A DNA stretch of 64,000 nucleotides from Epiperipatus broadwayi. Lineage: Eukaryota > Onychophora > Udeonychophora > Euonychophora > Peripatidae. How positions within the stretch are numbered: the stretch's first letter is position 1; each line of letters starts with the position of its first letter. This document shows positions 1-11,422 of this stretch, piece after piece. Under the pieces are notes generated by a model, which was not told the origin of the DNA, did no database searches, and was given only the letters and a program-made list of their open reading frames with translations. The stretch spans positions 1,014,511-1,078,510 of the forward strand of contig JAQFVV010006309.1 in NCBI GenBank assembly GCA_028023455.1, read 5' to 3'. Position numbers and translations under genes: made by a program.

Positions 1-540
1 TCATTAGATTCGGTAAAAAAAAATCATAATTTTCTTAATATACTTTTCTTAGTTATTTAAATTCCTTGATGTATAGAGTGTTGGTATTCCTATTTGAGTT
101 TAATAACATTTCTTTCACGGAATGTAATTAACATTTTCATTTCTACAATGGTAACAAGTTTGTATTTCCAGGAATTTAATTAAAGACAAAATTAAAGTAT
201 TTTTCTTTCATAAGATTTAATATACTGTACAGGCTTACACACACTTGCACATATATACAGTAATATATAAGGGATTTTAACTCAGACTTGCACATGACCC
301 TCAACTCTCTATACCATCTCATATTGCTGGCCCACCTGATCACACACATGTTGAAAAGACAAATAATCACCAATATATGTATTTTATGCTAACAATTGCA
401 TTTTCTATTAACATTTTATATATTTTATTAATCTTAGTGCATTTATTTATCAATTCATTGGTCCATTCACATGTTTAATTGAAACAATACCATAATAATT
501 TCTTCAGTAGATTTTAAGACATCCTAAACAAGTTGGATAA
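1..540. other. AT-rich non-coding DNA with a decayed MITE arm
   Basis: No gene is visible. About 250-410 resembles one arm of the fold-back element at 62746-63110: both read from a 'ggatttTAAC/GAAC-cacagactt' start through 'accaatatatgtattttatgctaac'. I read it as a single decayed arm of the same repeat family. The rest is plain AT-rich sequence. Confidence 0.35.
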
Positions 541-544
541 TCAA

Positions 545-780
545 TTGGTATTTTTAAACTAAAAATATTAGCAACTATCTCCATACAATAGTGTTAGCCA
601 GTGCAAGCCACAGTAATTTATGGATGCTAGAAGGTTTGTGCATCAAAATCCCTATCTATTGACTACTCATCCAATATCCTAGTTTCTAACTTATGGCTTT
701 TATCAGTGAGGATCATTGGATCTAAGAGCACTGCATCTAAATCTTTGGATCTAATATAACCCTACAGCATATACTTTTCA
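545..780 (-). repeat. Interspersed repeat, inverted copy of 26560-26780
   Basis: The segment containing 'tggatgctagaaggtttgtg' and 'aaaatccctatct' matches the reverse complement of 26560-26780 over most of its length, including 'ccaatatcc', the 'ggatctaagagcactgcatc' stretch and the 'ctccatacaatag' end. The same core is found in the palindromic copy at 27281-27485 and in the shorter copy at 925-1140. No ORF is present, so this is a non-coding DNA-transposon-like family. Confidence 0.55.
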
Positions 781-924
781 TCTTTTTAGTTAACTAAAAA
801 GCTAGTTAGCTTGCATAATCATATAGATCTGAACCCAGATCAATATCAGTAGATTTTGATGTATTTGGGTTTTTAATAACCATGGTAACCATTATACTTT
901 GGTTAGGATTTGTATTAAACCACT

Positions 925-1140
925 GAAACATCACATGATTACTATCTCTTACATTTACACAATATTTTAAACAGTAGCATCACCCAATGTAAACCATAAG
1001 AATCAATGGATACTAGAAGCTTTGTGAATCAAAATTCCCATCTAGGGGCTATTCCCACTGGGTGGCACTATTATATGGAGTTGTTTCTTTTTTTTATATA
1101 GATTGTATAGGCATAACAAATAGTGGTCATGTGATATTTT
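925..1140. mobile_element. MITE-like element with short terminal inverted repeats
   Basis: The left end around 925-945 (catcacatgattactat) pairs with the right end around 1120-1137 (atagtggtcatgtgat). The centre holds the 'caatggatactagaag' and 'ccatctag' core shared with 27281-27485. Ends are approximate. It lies just left of the hAT element. Confidence 0.45.
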
Positions 1141-1171
1141 TAAACCATTGTTTATTTTTATAGCAATAGAC

Positions 1172-3657
1172 CAAGGGTCTGCAAACTTTTGAGATGGAAG
1201 AGCCAAATCTGATACAATTTAAAAATTATTTGAGAGCCATGAATATATTTTTACAAATAAGAAAAATTTAAAGAAATACTATGACAAGTTATAATATTAA
1301 TTACATCTTTATTAAATGTAGATTAAATCACATGGAAAATTGATAGCATTGGTTTTAATCAGTGTGAACAATGAACTTGCATTTCCTTAGAAAGTTTTGG
1401 TATGCCCGGTTGGTAACTAGTATTTTTTAATTTAAGGCATGATTCCAAGTTGGCAACAGTAATTTGGTTCCTCAATTTACATTTAATAAAATTCATATTA
1501 GAAAGTGATTATTCACATAAGTATGTAGATTCAAAGATACTGAAAATATCAAATGCAAATTTTTTCAACTCATGATATGAATCTGGAAAACTATTCCAAG
1601 TAGTAAAAATCATAGAATCTGCCTACTCTAGGTTTTTTTATAGCACTCTGCTGTTCTGTGAAAGCAGAATACATTTTTTTTTGGTTCTTCCATTTCAATA
1701 CCAAGGTGAACAGATTTGGAGATCCATAAAACTTTGCTTGTCAAGTCCAGCAATTGTACTTCAAAATTACTTGCATCAATATTAAATGGTGAAATTTTAA
1801 ATCTCCCACATTGGCATTAAGATGATTCATAATAAAAGTTGCTTTATCATTTCTAAATTCCTGAAACCTTTGAAGAAAAGATTCTCTCATATTTAAAATT
1901 GTTGTCTTAAAATAATCTTTGTTAATTAGAGCATTGTTTTCTCGACAATATTGAGATAAGTTTGGGAAATGAAATTGTTCCCCTCTCTAAATCTTCAGCA
2001 AATAGAATCAATTTTGCTTCAAACAAAATAATTTCTTCTACCATTGAAAAAATAGTATTGCCCTTACCTTGTAATTTACAATTGAGCTGATTCAGTTGTG
2101 ATGTAACATCCACTATGAAATACAATTTTTGCAACCACTGATCTGTTAATTCTAAATATTGAATGACCTTGTTGTCTAAAAATAGTTTTGATTTCATTTA
2201 TGCAAAATGTAACATGTTGCCTCTGGAAAGCCATTGAACCCTGTTATATTGGAGAAGATTTGAATACTCATTCTCCATTTCACATAGCAATTCTTTAAAT
2301 TGATTGTTAAGTCCTCTTGCTGTAATAAAATTAATCTTAATTACCAAGTCCATAACTTTACCAATTTCTTCTGGAAATGTTTGTGCATAAAGTGCTTCCT
2401 GGTGAAGTATACAATAAAAAGTAATCACTTCATGATTAATATTTTCTTTTAAAATTGAAACAAACAATTGCAATTGACACAATTTTATCAAGTATGATAA
2501 GGTTTTTTTCCATGCCCTCTCTTCGCATTTGAGACCTTGAGTGGCAATAATCCTAAAAGTTCTTCTCTTGGACCCTCAGATGATATATACCACACATACA
2601 GGGAAATCTAGGCTGTGTCCTCAATGTCACAAGACTCATCCACTGTAATTGATGAAGCTGAAGATAATGTCTTTGACCAGTTGGTTGGCCACATTTAAGG
2701 CCATTTTAACTATTCTATTTGCTACTGATTTGGCAGATAATGGCATGTTTTTAATTTTATTTAAAATTTCTGTTTTATTCTTGAAATCATGAAAGAGTTC
2801 TTCAGATGCTTTAACAAAACAATATTTTATGTACTCATCATCTGTGTGAATGGTTTTACTATTCTTAGAAATTTGCTGTCTTACTACAAAGCTTGCAATA
2901 GTTATGTTATTGGAAAACTGTCTCCAATAATCAAGTACAGAAGTTGATTTTTTTTCAATATTTTTCTGAAGTTCTTCAATTGTTCTTTTTTTCATGTCAT
3001 TGATAGGATATTTTATGGCAAATGTGGCATGTTTTGTTGTGAAGTGTCTCTCCAAATTAGAGTTCTTATTTTGTGCCAGTGTTTCTTGGCAAATAAAGGC
3101 CCTCTGAGTTTGCGATTAATGCAAAAGATTCAGTCCATTCAGTTTTAAAATCACGATGCTCATCTAATGTTTTTCTTAGTCTTTATTTTGTTTTAATGTT
3201 GGAAAACACTTTAAATATTGTATTTTATTTATCATGTTATATCCATGTTTGCACAACTACACAAAAAATAATTATACATTCCTCTTTTACATTACATTAT
3301 TTGCATACTGCCATTGCAAATATTGTTTTGTCCATTAGTGTGTGCTTGTTTATTAATCACAAAGTTTTACTAGACTTATAAAACAAATAAAATCACAATT
3401 TATGTTAATAAAATCTTTTAAAAATTTTATAAACTGAAACTATGATAGTTTTAATTTTCAATTTTACTACAAAGTAGGGGGTCTATATGTCCCAGATTTG
3501 TCCTGGTTTTATCTTTATCTCTTATGATTTTTTTATTTCAAGTATTTGCAATGTTGTTTTGGAATGCGTGTTCCAATTAGGCCCTGTGGGAAAATATAGA
3601 CATTACTGAAGAACCACCTATATATATGTTCAAAGAGCCATAGTTTGCCAATCACTG
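1172..3657 (-). mobile_element. hAT-family DNA transposon, complete ends, decayed
   Basis: The element is bounded by the 8-bp target duplication CAATAGAC (1164-1171 and 3658-3665). Its ends are imperfect inverted repeats: CAAGGGTCTGCAAACT on the left, and CAGTGATTGGCAAACT when the right end is read on the minus strand. The 8-bp duplication and this type of end are hAT hallmarks. A decayed transposase gene fills most of the interior on the minus strand. Both target copies are still identical, although the coding region carries several stops and frame breaks. Confidence 0.88.
1425..3190 (-). pseudogene. hAT transposase pseudogene (GTF2IRD2/ZBED/FAM200-like)
   Basis: A transposase relic on the minus strand, read in broken blocks. 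In order: a BED-finger-like N-terminal region around 3190-3060 leading into the block 3055-2636 (starts MERHFTTKHATFAIKYP); a short block around 2660-2510 with VDESCDIED, the acidic catalytic neighbourhood typical of this branch; 2491-2198 with FYCILHQEALYAQTFPEE and VQWLSRG; 2197-1922 with LQKLYFIVDVTSQLNQLN; then about 1500-1430 with FESTYLCE and NMNFIKCKLRN, the C-terminal hAT dimerisation region. Blocks 2491-2198 and 2197-1922 are in one frame and separated by a single TAA. The other joints need frame changes or hold stops, so no active enzyme can be made. Domesticated relatives exist in vertebrates, but nothing here suggests domestication. Confidence 0.82.
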
Positions 3658-3665
3658 CAATAGAC

Positions 3666-5573
3666 AAAAATAATGATTTATTTCTAAAAATGTTATAGCT
3701 ATTCTTTAATCGAATTAAAACAATTTAAACTAACAATTAAGCAGTTTTTTTTGTTTCTTGTTAATTTAAATTTATAATTCAGAGAGCCAAACTAATGGAA
3801 AAAACTTCACAATTATTTTAGTATTTTCAATTGATTATACAATGTTATATTTTATATTTATATAATTTTTACAAACAAAAAATTTAAATAAAAATAGTTT
3901 TTTTTGGTCTATAGTTGTAAGAACTTTTTCTATATTGGTCAAATAAATCAGCACTTTTTCTTGTTTAGGAAATGTTCATTATTTTTTCTATTAAAAACTT
4001 CCAATTTCCTTCATAAAATATAAACAAGGATTTATAATAAATTGATAATAAATTTTTAAAGAGATTCTTTCATAGACATAATAAATGATTATTTTATATA
4101 TTTTCAACTTAGTATCTATCTTTTATAATGCTTTTTCTAGATTATCTTTCTTTTTATTCATACCTCCCCTTTCTTTCTCATACTTTTTTTTTTAGTAGAC
4201 ATGTTTATATACATCTTTCCATGTCTCTTGAAATTGTAGCTACTAAAAGCCTTAATCTATTTTAAACTACCCAAATGTTTAAATACTTAATTTAGAATCA
4301 ATTTGGGATGAATTTTAAATGTTTTTTTATAATAAAATGTGTTCACACTTATACTTCACAAAGTGATACAAACATGTAATATAAATACCACCCAAATAAT
4401 TATTAACTTAATGTTAATGCAATACAGATACGATATCTTACCTCTGTTAAATAATTTTATTTTTAAATTCATTAAAAATGCAAGGAAGTTTAATCCATTA
4501 TGTTGCATTTACATATATTTAAATAAATCAACGATATAATATAAAATATCTTTATATAACAGCAATAATATATATAATAACAATCACACACAAGCTCTTT
4601 TTGGCAAATATTAATTTTTGCTATTTTCAATTATACTAATAGTTATTTAAGCCACATATCTTTTTATTTAATCTTAGACACTTTAAAATTTATAATGGTT
4701 GGATGGGTAGCCAGGGCCAGATAAGATTATACTTTCTTAATATATATATATGTTAATTAAAAGATTTGTCACAGTCATATAAATTTAACATTAAAATATG
4801 AAGGGAATTAAAGTTATAGCTACAATGTAACTAGGTAACCAAGCCATGTTAGCTAAAATTACACGCTCTAGTAGTCACTATAGTATATGTCTGACATTAA
4901 AGCAGATGCAAACTGCTTTTAATGTAATACTCTTAACTATTATACGATTTGTAAATCAGATATGTAATAAATAATTTAGTGATATATATAATCTTGTGGA
5001 AGGAAATTACTTTTCACACATGCGCTATTAGATTGATATTAAATTCACATGCACTCATGGTACTAAGGATTTGAAGAATAATTTCCTTCAACAAAATTAC
5101 ACACACACACATACACATATATATGAATATTTGAGGTATAACAACTTTGAGAAGTGATTCAATTATGGTTTAACATAAGACAGACAAACACTATTGTGAT
5201 TATTAAAACATATGATGTCAGATAGCATCGTCTATTTGAATTTGAGCTTGCTTAATTATGTTGTAATTGAAATATTAATCCATAGTATTACATGGAAATT
5301 TTCATTATATTTTAATGTTTATACCTCTGTCTATGAAAATCTTTAATTAATATAGAAAACACTTTGGAGTGAAATACTTGATTACTAATGAAAATTTCAA
5401 GTTGTTATACTTCAAATTTTTGCATATATATATATATTATTTATGCCTGCTTTACAATTTGGTGTTAAATTAAAAAATACTAATCAGACAAATATTACTA
5501 TTTTACATGGTTTTTATTAGATTAAAACTCCCATTAATTTTCAATGTTTGTATATGTATGTATGTATGTAATC
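3666..5573. other. AT-rich DNA, no feature seen
   Basis: No ORF with recognisable content and no tRNA-like boxes. Short TA and CA microsatellite runs occur around 4741-4750 and 5100-5125. I see nothing else supportable. Confidence 0.5.
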
Positions 5574-5784
5574 TTGTAATTAAATATTAATAAATACAAT
5601 AACCTAAATATATATAAAGCACAACTTTAAAAAACTTTTATCCACTTAGGAGCGCTTTCGACTATTTTTGTAGTCTTTGTCAACTACGGAGATAGTCAAA
5701 GTGCTCCTAAATGGATAAAAAATTTTAAAGTTGTGCTTTATATATATTTAAATTACTGTATTTTTTAATATTTAATTGTAAGAG
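5574..5784. mobile_element. Palindromic MITE (about 95-bp arms)
   Basis: The left arm (about 5574-5668: taattaaatattaat, then ataaagcacaacttt, ttttatccacttagg, agcgctttcgactat) is matched in reverse complement by about 5690-5784 (atagtcaaagtgctcc, taaatggataaaa, aaagttgtgctttat, aatatttaattgta). A spacer of about 20 bases separates the arms. It has no ORF and would fold into one long hairpin, typical of fold-back MITEs. Confidence 0.75.
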
Positions 5785-6976
5785 TACATATAGAATTTTG
5801 AAGAAATACAGGCATTGAATAAGAATATCTTCATTTAAAAGAAGGTAGTTCCTAATGGACCACTAGGTACTGAATACAGTAGACCAGGAGAGAGACTACA
5901 AGTTTTAATGTTTAACTTGTGTTGCTGGAAATCTTACCAATTCAGTTTGATGCCACCATTTTTCCAGAACCTGGAAGACAATTTAAATTGGATCTAAACC
6001 CAATATGATTATATATATATATACCCTTTTATTTTGAGTTTTCTTGACTTAGTTAATAATAATGTAGCCAATATCTGCCTTCAACATTATAAAATAAACC
6101 AGTAATAAAAGAATATGTAAATTACTACCTTTGAAAACCTCTGTGTATCTTTTCTCCATTTCATTCCATAGATATTACACAAGCAATTTATTTCCAGGAT
6201 TAATCAGGAGATCATCATTCTCTCTGATACATGTAAGAAATAAAACACCAACAAAAAATAAACCGAGAATTTTATCTTCATATAAATATTTACATGAATT
6301 TGACCATCATTTTATACCTTCTAAATAAATTATTTCTTTAAACTGATATCCCATTTAAATATTTCCCTTTTATCACTAATTATGTGATTGTCTTTAATGT
6401 ACCATGCATGATGCTATGTGTTACAGATATTGTTAAAAATATAGTGTATGTATCATTATGTTCATGAGTTTGGATTACAATTCTTTGGAAGCAAGCTCTA
6501 ATAAAAAAATCCTCATTACTGTTATAATGTCTTAATAGAAGCTTCAAAAGGTCTTATCTTCATTTCAAATCATTTAGCATTGCAATGATGTTACCCATAC
6601 TGTATAACACCCATGAAATCTATCAAGATTGAAATACCTGGTAGATGGAATTAATTAGAAGTGCAATAAAAACATGACTATGTCACCAAACAATACTCAT
6701 CAAATAAAACACACATATCTAGTTGGAAATTCTGTTATAATGCAGGTGTAAAATATTTTTAGAAAAGAACATAACATTATCATTAACACATCAGCTCAAG
6801 ATTAATTCTTTAAACATCTACATAGGCCTCATGATACAGGGTTGTGTTATCAGGCCATTAACACTCTAATAAAATAACTGTGTGATCCATATTCTCTTAA
6901 TTCATATGAATGCATGGGGCTAATAGTAAATAGATTTTAACTTTATCTTTCTTATTGCATTGCCAAATTCATATAA
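5785..6976. other. AT-rich DNA, no feature seen
   Basis: An open frame of 65 codons at 6131-6328 (+) has no recognisable motif and is probably chance. No RNA gene or repeat was recognised. Confidence 0.5.
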
Positions 6977-7146
6977 TATTAATATCATTTATGTGCTTTA
7001 TTACTTTTACAATCCACTATATATTCATGTATTTGTATTGCTGTTTGTTATCCTTCTGAAGAAGATTACTGGGCCAATCAAAACCGCCAATAATGGGTTG
7101 TAAAAAGCATTGCAAAAGTAATAAAGAATGGTAAATGATATTAATA
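6977..7146. mobile_element. Small MITE with inverted ends
   Basis: The left end (tattaatatcatttatgtgc, then tttattacttttacaat) is matched in reverse complement by the right end (cattgcaaaagtaataaag, aatggtaaatgatattaat) with a few mismatches. The central 90 bases are unique and include 'gggccaatcaaaaccgcc'. It is non-coding. Confidence 0.6.
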
Positions 7147-8107
7147 GTAAATAGATTCATTGATTATAAATAACAATGGTTATTTTATAATTTATATTCT
7201 GTAGTAAGGTAAGCATATTCTTGATTTTGCATTCAATTCTTTAAAATCATTCTCTAAGAATTGAAAGATAACCATTTCCCTCTATATACAGCAATAGCAA
7301 TAAAGTATAAATCGATTTTATTGCTAACATAATTTCTCACTGTTTGACATTTTCTTTCTTTTTGACTTTATTTCAATTCAATAAAATAGGATTATAAATA
7401 ATTACATGTCTTTAAAATATCAATGTAATTCTTTCAAAATTAAATAATTCATTTATTTTCAAAAGCTTAATTTAATGGATCTAAATTTGCATTATTAACA
7501 TATATTTGCTCACAAGAATACATTCATATACTACTGTTAAACAAATTCTATTTTTAGAAATTGTACAATCTATTTAATCCTAAGCAATTATTTTTTTTTA
7601 TAAAGTTAATTTAAATTTAACTTTTAAGATTTCTTTACAAGTAAAACAATATTTTTAATTATTAAAATGAAGTTTCATAATATCAGAACATATACATTTT
7701 TGAGCAATACACCTTAGCCGGAGATCACTGCAGTCTTGCAAGCAAGCAGTTAGTTGTAGACGGTTGTTGTGGGTTAGCCTCCTGGCAGATGCTATTACAT
7801 AGGGGGGGGGGATCTTTTTTAAAAATTATTTTTATTGTTTTTACTATCAGGTCAAATTATTATTATAAGTGGTATCATTATTTTCTTCACCTTCCCTCTT
7901 CTTAATAAGTCTTTTTGATTCTCTTGAAATGCATTTAACAATAATAAAAAGGAGACACAGAACATTATATATAGAGAGAGAAAATTAAAAAAAAACAAAA
8001 TGTTTTTAAGTAAATTAAAAGTAAAAACAAATTAAGTTGGGAATCTACTGCCAAATCTTTTAATGACAAATTTGTTTTCCTTTCCAAGAAAGTTTGTGTA
8101 TATATAT
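7147..8107. other. AT-rich flank with one GC-richer patch
   Basis: Mostly featureless. At 7716-7812 a GC-richer patch (gccggagatcactgcag, tagacggttgttgtggg) ends in a run of ten G residues. No ORF or RNA-gene signature was found; it may be a fragment of an unrecognised element. The (TA)n at 8098-8107 is the integration site of E1. Confidence 0.4.
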
Positions 8108-11090
8108 TGTATGTATATGACTCATTTCAAACACACAGATATATTATTTAATTAATTAAAAAAAAAATTTCTTTTATATATATGAGGATTTATATATGTG
8201 TATTTATTATTATAAATTTATAAATAGTTAATGAATAAACCATTATGTAGAGGGTAATAATATTTGGTAATGATTTGTTATATATATTTTTATTAAATAA
8301 AGTGTCATATTATTTAACTTTGGTTTTATTAAAATAGAGTAGATCAGAAAAGTGTAAAATAAGGCGATGGAGATTACTAGATTAGGAAAAAAAAAATGTA
8401 CACGTGTGAAAGAATGAATACATCTGTACAAACACAAAGATGCTTTTACACCTATTTCTGATGGCTATAGATTCCAGGTTTGTTGTTGTCTGTGTCTTAA
8501 GATTATTTTTACAAAAGAGGTGCTTTGATGTAGATAACGATAGCGATCAATTTTAAGTCTTTATTGATTGTGACCGATGTCAAACTTGTGAAGCTTTGAT
8601 TTTTTTAAGATAAGGTTTCCAGATGTTTTTTTTTCTTTGGTTGAAATTCACGATATAAATGATTGAAACAATTTTTTTTAATCAGTTATTCATTAATTTT
8701 TTTAGAGAGATGATCACTTAGTCATTAATTTTTTTCAGAGAGATGATCAGGCAGTATGATTTTATTTTTTTTTGATCAGTCAGTATGATTTTATTTTTAG
8801 ATTCTCAATATGAATATTTTGGAGAGACAATTACTCAGATTATTATTATTAGAGATGTAACTCAGTGATTATTATTTTGAGACTCAACTCAGTAGGAGAA
8901 AAGTAAGCGATTTGATTTTTTTATTTACTCTTCAAAAATTGAGAAAGGAAATGAAGTATAAGACTCTGGTATAAAGTCAATATAGACGAAGATGTGTGTC
9001 TATATAAACAATTTCCAGCAATATTAAAGAAGAGAGGAAAACATTGGAACAAGATTGAATTTAATAGAAGTTATTAACAATTGTATAAATATGATATTAA
9101 CATATTTAGCTATGCATAATACTATGCCTCTACATTGCTAAACCATTTTTTTCTGCTTCCTGGTTAATACAGAATGAGTTAAAATCACTGATCTGTCTAT
9201 GAAGTCATGTATCAAGTAATAACCAACAAAATGATAGAGTTTGAAGCCAACCACACAAGCTATATGGAATGCTTTGTTTCTAGTTCCTGGCTTATTAAAA
9301 GCTCATTACCTTCGAATGAATGGAGAAGAGGAAATAGGAGGAAAAGAAAATTTATAAAAGCCATGTAGAACCAAGTTTGAAGCCATGAATCAAATTTTGT
9401 TAGTTTACCTCAATCATCTAAAGTGCCAACAGCAATTTTTTTTTTTTAAAGGAGAGAGACAAGCAAGTCCACCGGTACCTATTTATTCAAAAGTACTTAT
9501 AATATTTTTTTTTTTTGAAATGGTAGAAGGAAGCCAATCAACAATGAATAATAATAGAATTGAAGAAACAAGCAAGTCAATTGATTCAGCATTATCTTAA
9601 AAGTATCTGCAATAACTTTCTTTTTTTTTTTGTTGTTGGTGAGCAGAGAAAAGCAGTCTGAAATTTCAAACTCAGGACATTGATAAGAAGTAAAAAGTAA
9701 ACAGGTAAATATGAACTTTCTTTAACCGATTTTATTCTTACTTATTAAAAGTAAACCTTAATTTACTGGTCAAAGCAATTTTTTTTTTTACAGAAACATT
9801 AAAGACTTGTTTATCTATAGTTATTTGCAATATCTCACAACATAGCACAAACATAGTTTAAACCTTTAAACTTAAATTTTTCATTATTTTTTTTATTATT
9901 TTTTATTATTATTATATATTGTAATGTTGAAATGTTTTTTTTTAATTGTTCTTCAGTTGTTAATGATAATGAGCAACCTATAAATATATGCATTTATAAT
10001 GTTTTTTTTTTATTTTTATTTTATCTTGTTGCATATTAAAAAAATTAATATCATGTATTTTATTTTCTTTCGCTATAAGGTTGCAAAAGAAAAAGATATT
10101 TTTATATATGTAATTTATGGGTATACATTTTAAACATATATGTTAACATTACCGAATGCGTGCATGTGTAACTGCTTATCCAAACACATCATAGAATGGG
10201 TTATATATGATTAGTTTAAAATGGTAAATTGAAAAGTAGGGCATTACATTTGAATGGAAGTGAAATAACATATACAAGTAACACCTGAAATTTATTTTAT
10301 GATATGATAAGTAAGAAAAGTCTTAAATAAGCATTTATAGAATATGTATTTTTTTTCTAATATTGATTTAAGTCAGCTTATTTTGAGATATCAAGAGAAA
10401 TGACAAACCTATATATTAAGTTTATTTGCTTATACTTATATAAATTTTTATATTAATTTTTGTATTGAATTAATATGGTAATAAGCCATTTATTTAATTG
10501 TTGATTTGACTTTAAAGAAGGAAAGAAAGAGTAGTAGTGTTAATAAAATATAATTATATATCTTAATTGGTTTCCGAGTTATTATTAAGAATATTGTGTT
10601 TTTTCTTGTCTTAATTCTATCATTTTAATTCATCATCATTGCTCGCAGTTATTAAGTATTACCATTCATATTGTACCATTTATATATATATAAAGTACAA
10701 ATTACTTTTTGATATTAGGTATTATAAAAAAAAAAAAAAGAGAGGAAAGAAAGAAAGCGAACACGATCGTTATTTGTTTTAGCATAATGTTTTGAAAAGA
10801 GAAAAAAAAAACGTACAGTGAAAGTTTAGTTTTTTTTTAGAAATAAGTTAACTAAAATAAATTCAATGTTGGAAAGTGCATATTGAATCATTGATTAAAA
10901 TAGCGAAAGGAAATTTCAAAAGGCGAAAGATTGTTATCAGAAACAATTTTCTGATGGTAATTAAAAATGGCCGAAATTCTTAGCGGAAAACAGACTTTGT
11001 AAAAAAGAAAAGGAGAAGAATGTAGAAGTTTATAAAGTGGAACAAAGAAAAAGAAAGAACGTGCGCAGAGCTTCTAAAAAGAATCGAAGA

Positions 11091-11122
11091 GTATAAAAGG
11101 AGCGGACAGATTTGAAAAGGGG
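11091..11122 (+). promoter_or_regulatory. Candidate E1 promoter: TATA box and start region
   Basis: GTATAAAAGG at 11091-11100 is a good TATA box in an otherwise CpG-poor window. The surrounding 10680-11420 is noticeably richer in CpG (gtgcgcagag, gagcggacag, cgctcgcc). A start about 25-30 bases downstream would fall near 11120. The promoter role is inferred from motif and LTR position; no start site can be seen directly. Confidence 0.5.
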
Positions 11123-11181
11123 TCTTTTTACCTGGGTGTTCCAATAGTGCTGAGCATTTGGAAGTGTTTCATATTTCTTTT

Positions 11182-11187
11182 AATAAA
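11182..11187 (+). promoter_or_regulatory. Candidate polyadenylation signal AATAAA in E1 5' LTR
   Basis: AATAAA lies about 60 bases after the predicted start, followed by a GT-rich stretch (atgtgttc), the arrangement expected of a short R region. AATAAA is frequent by chance in AT-rich DNA, so this is only positional support. Confidence 0.35.
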
Positions 11188-11410
11188 ATGTGTTCACTTA
11201 GATACCAGCTGAAATCGCTCGCCATGAGTGAGTAGAACGATATCGTTTGCCGACACTTTCTCTCGGAAAAAGTCACCTAGATCATCCTCGTGCTACCTAA
11301 ATTAGATCGGAGATTCGGAAATAAAACTAAAAGAAAAAAACAGCTACTGCGGACTACTCACTAACTGAATTGTACGTCGGGAAGATCGATGACCTACTTA
11401 ATGTTGACTT

Positions 11411-11422
11411 ACCGGTAAGTAA
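11411..11422 (+). promoter_or_regulatory. Candidate 5' splice site in E1 LTR
   Basis: ACCGGTAAGTAA gives a strong match to the donor consensus, cut between 11414 and 11415. It lies about 290 bases downstream of the predicted start. Splicing from here would remove the long U5 and leader and could bring the promoter close to the ORF at 15139. No acceptor was identified with confidence. Confidence 0.4.
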
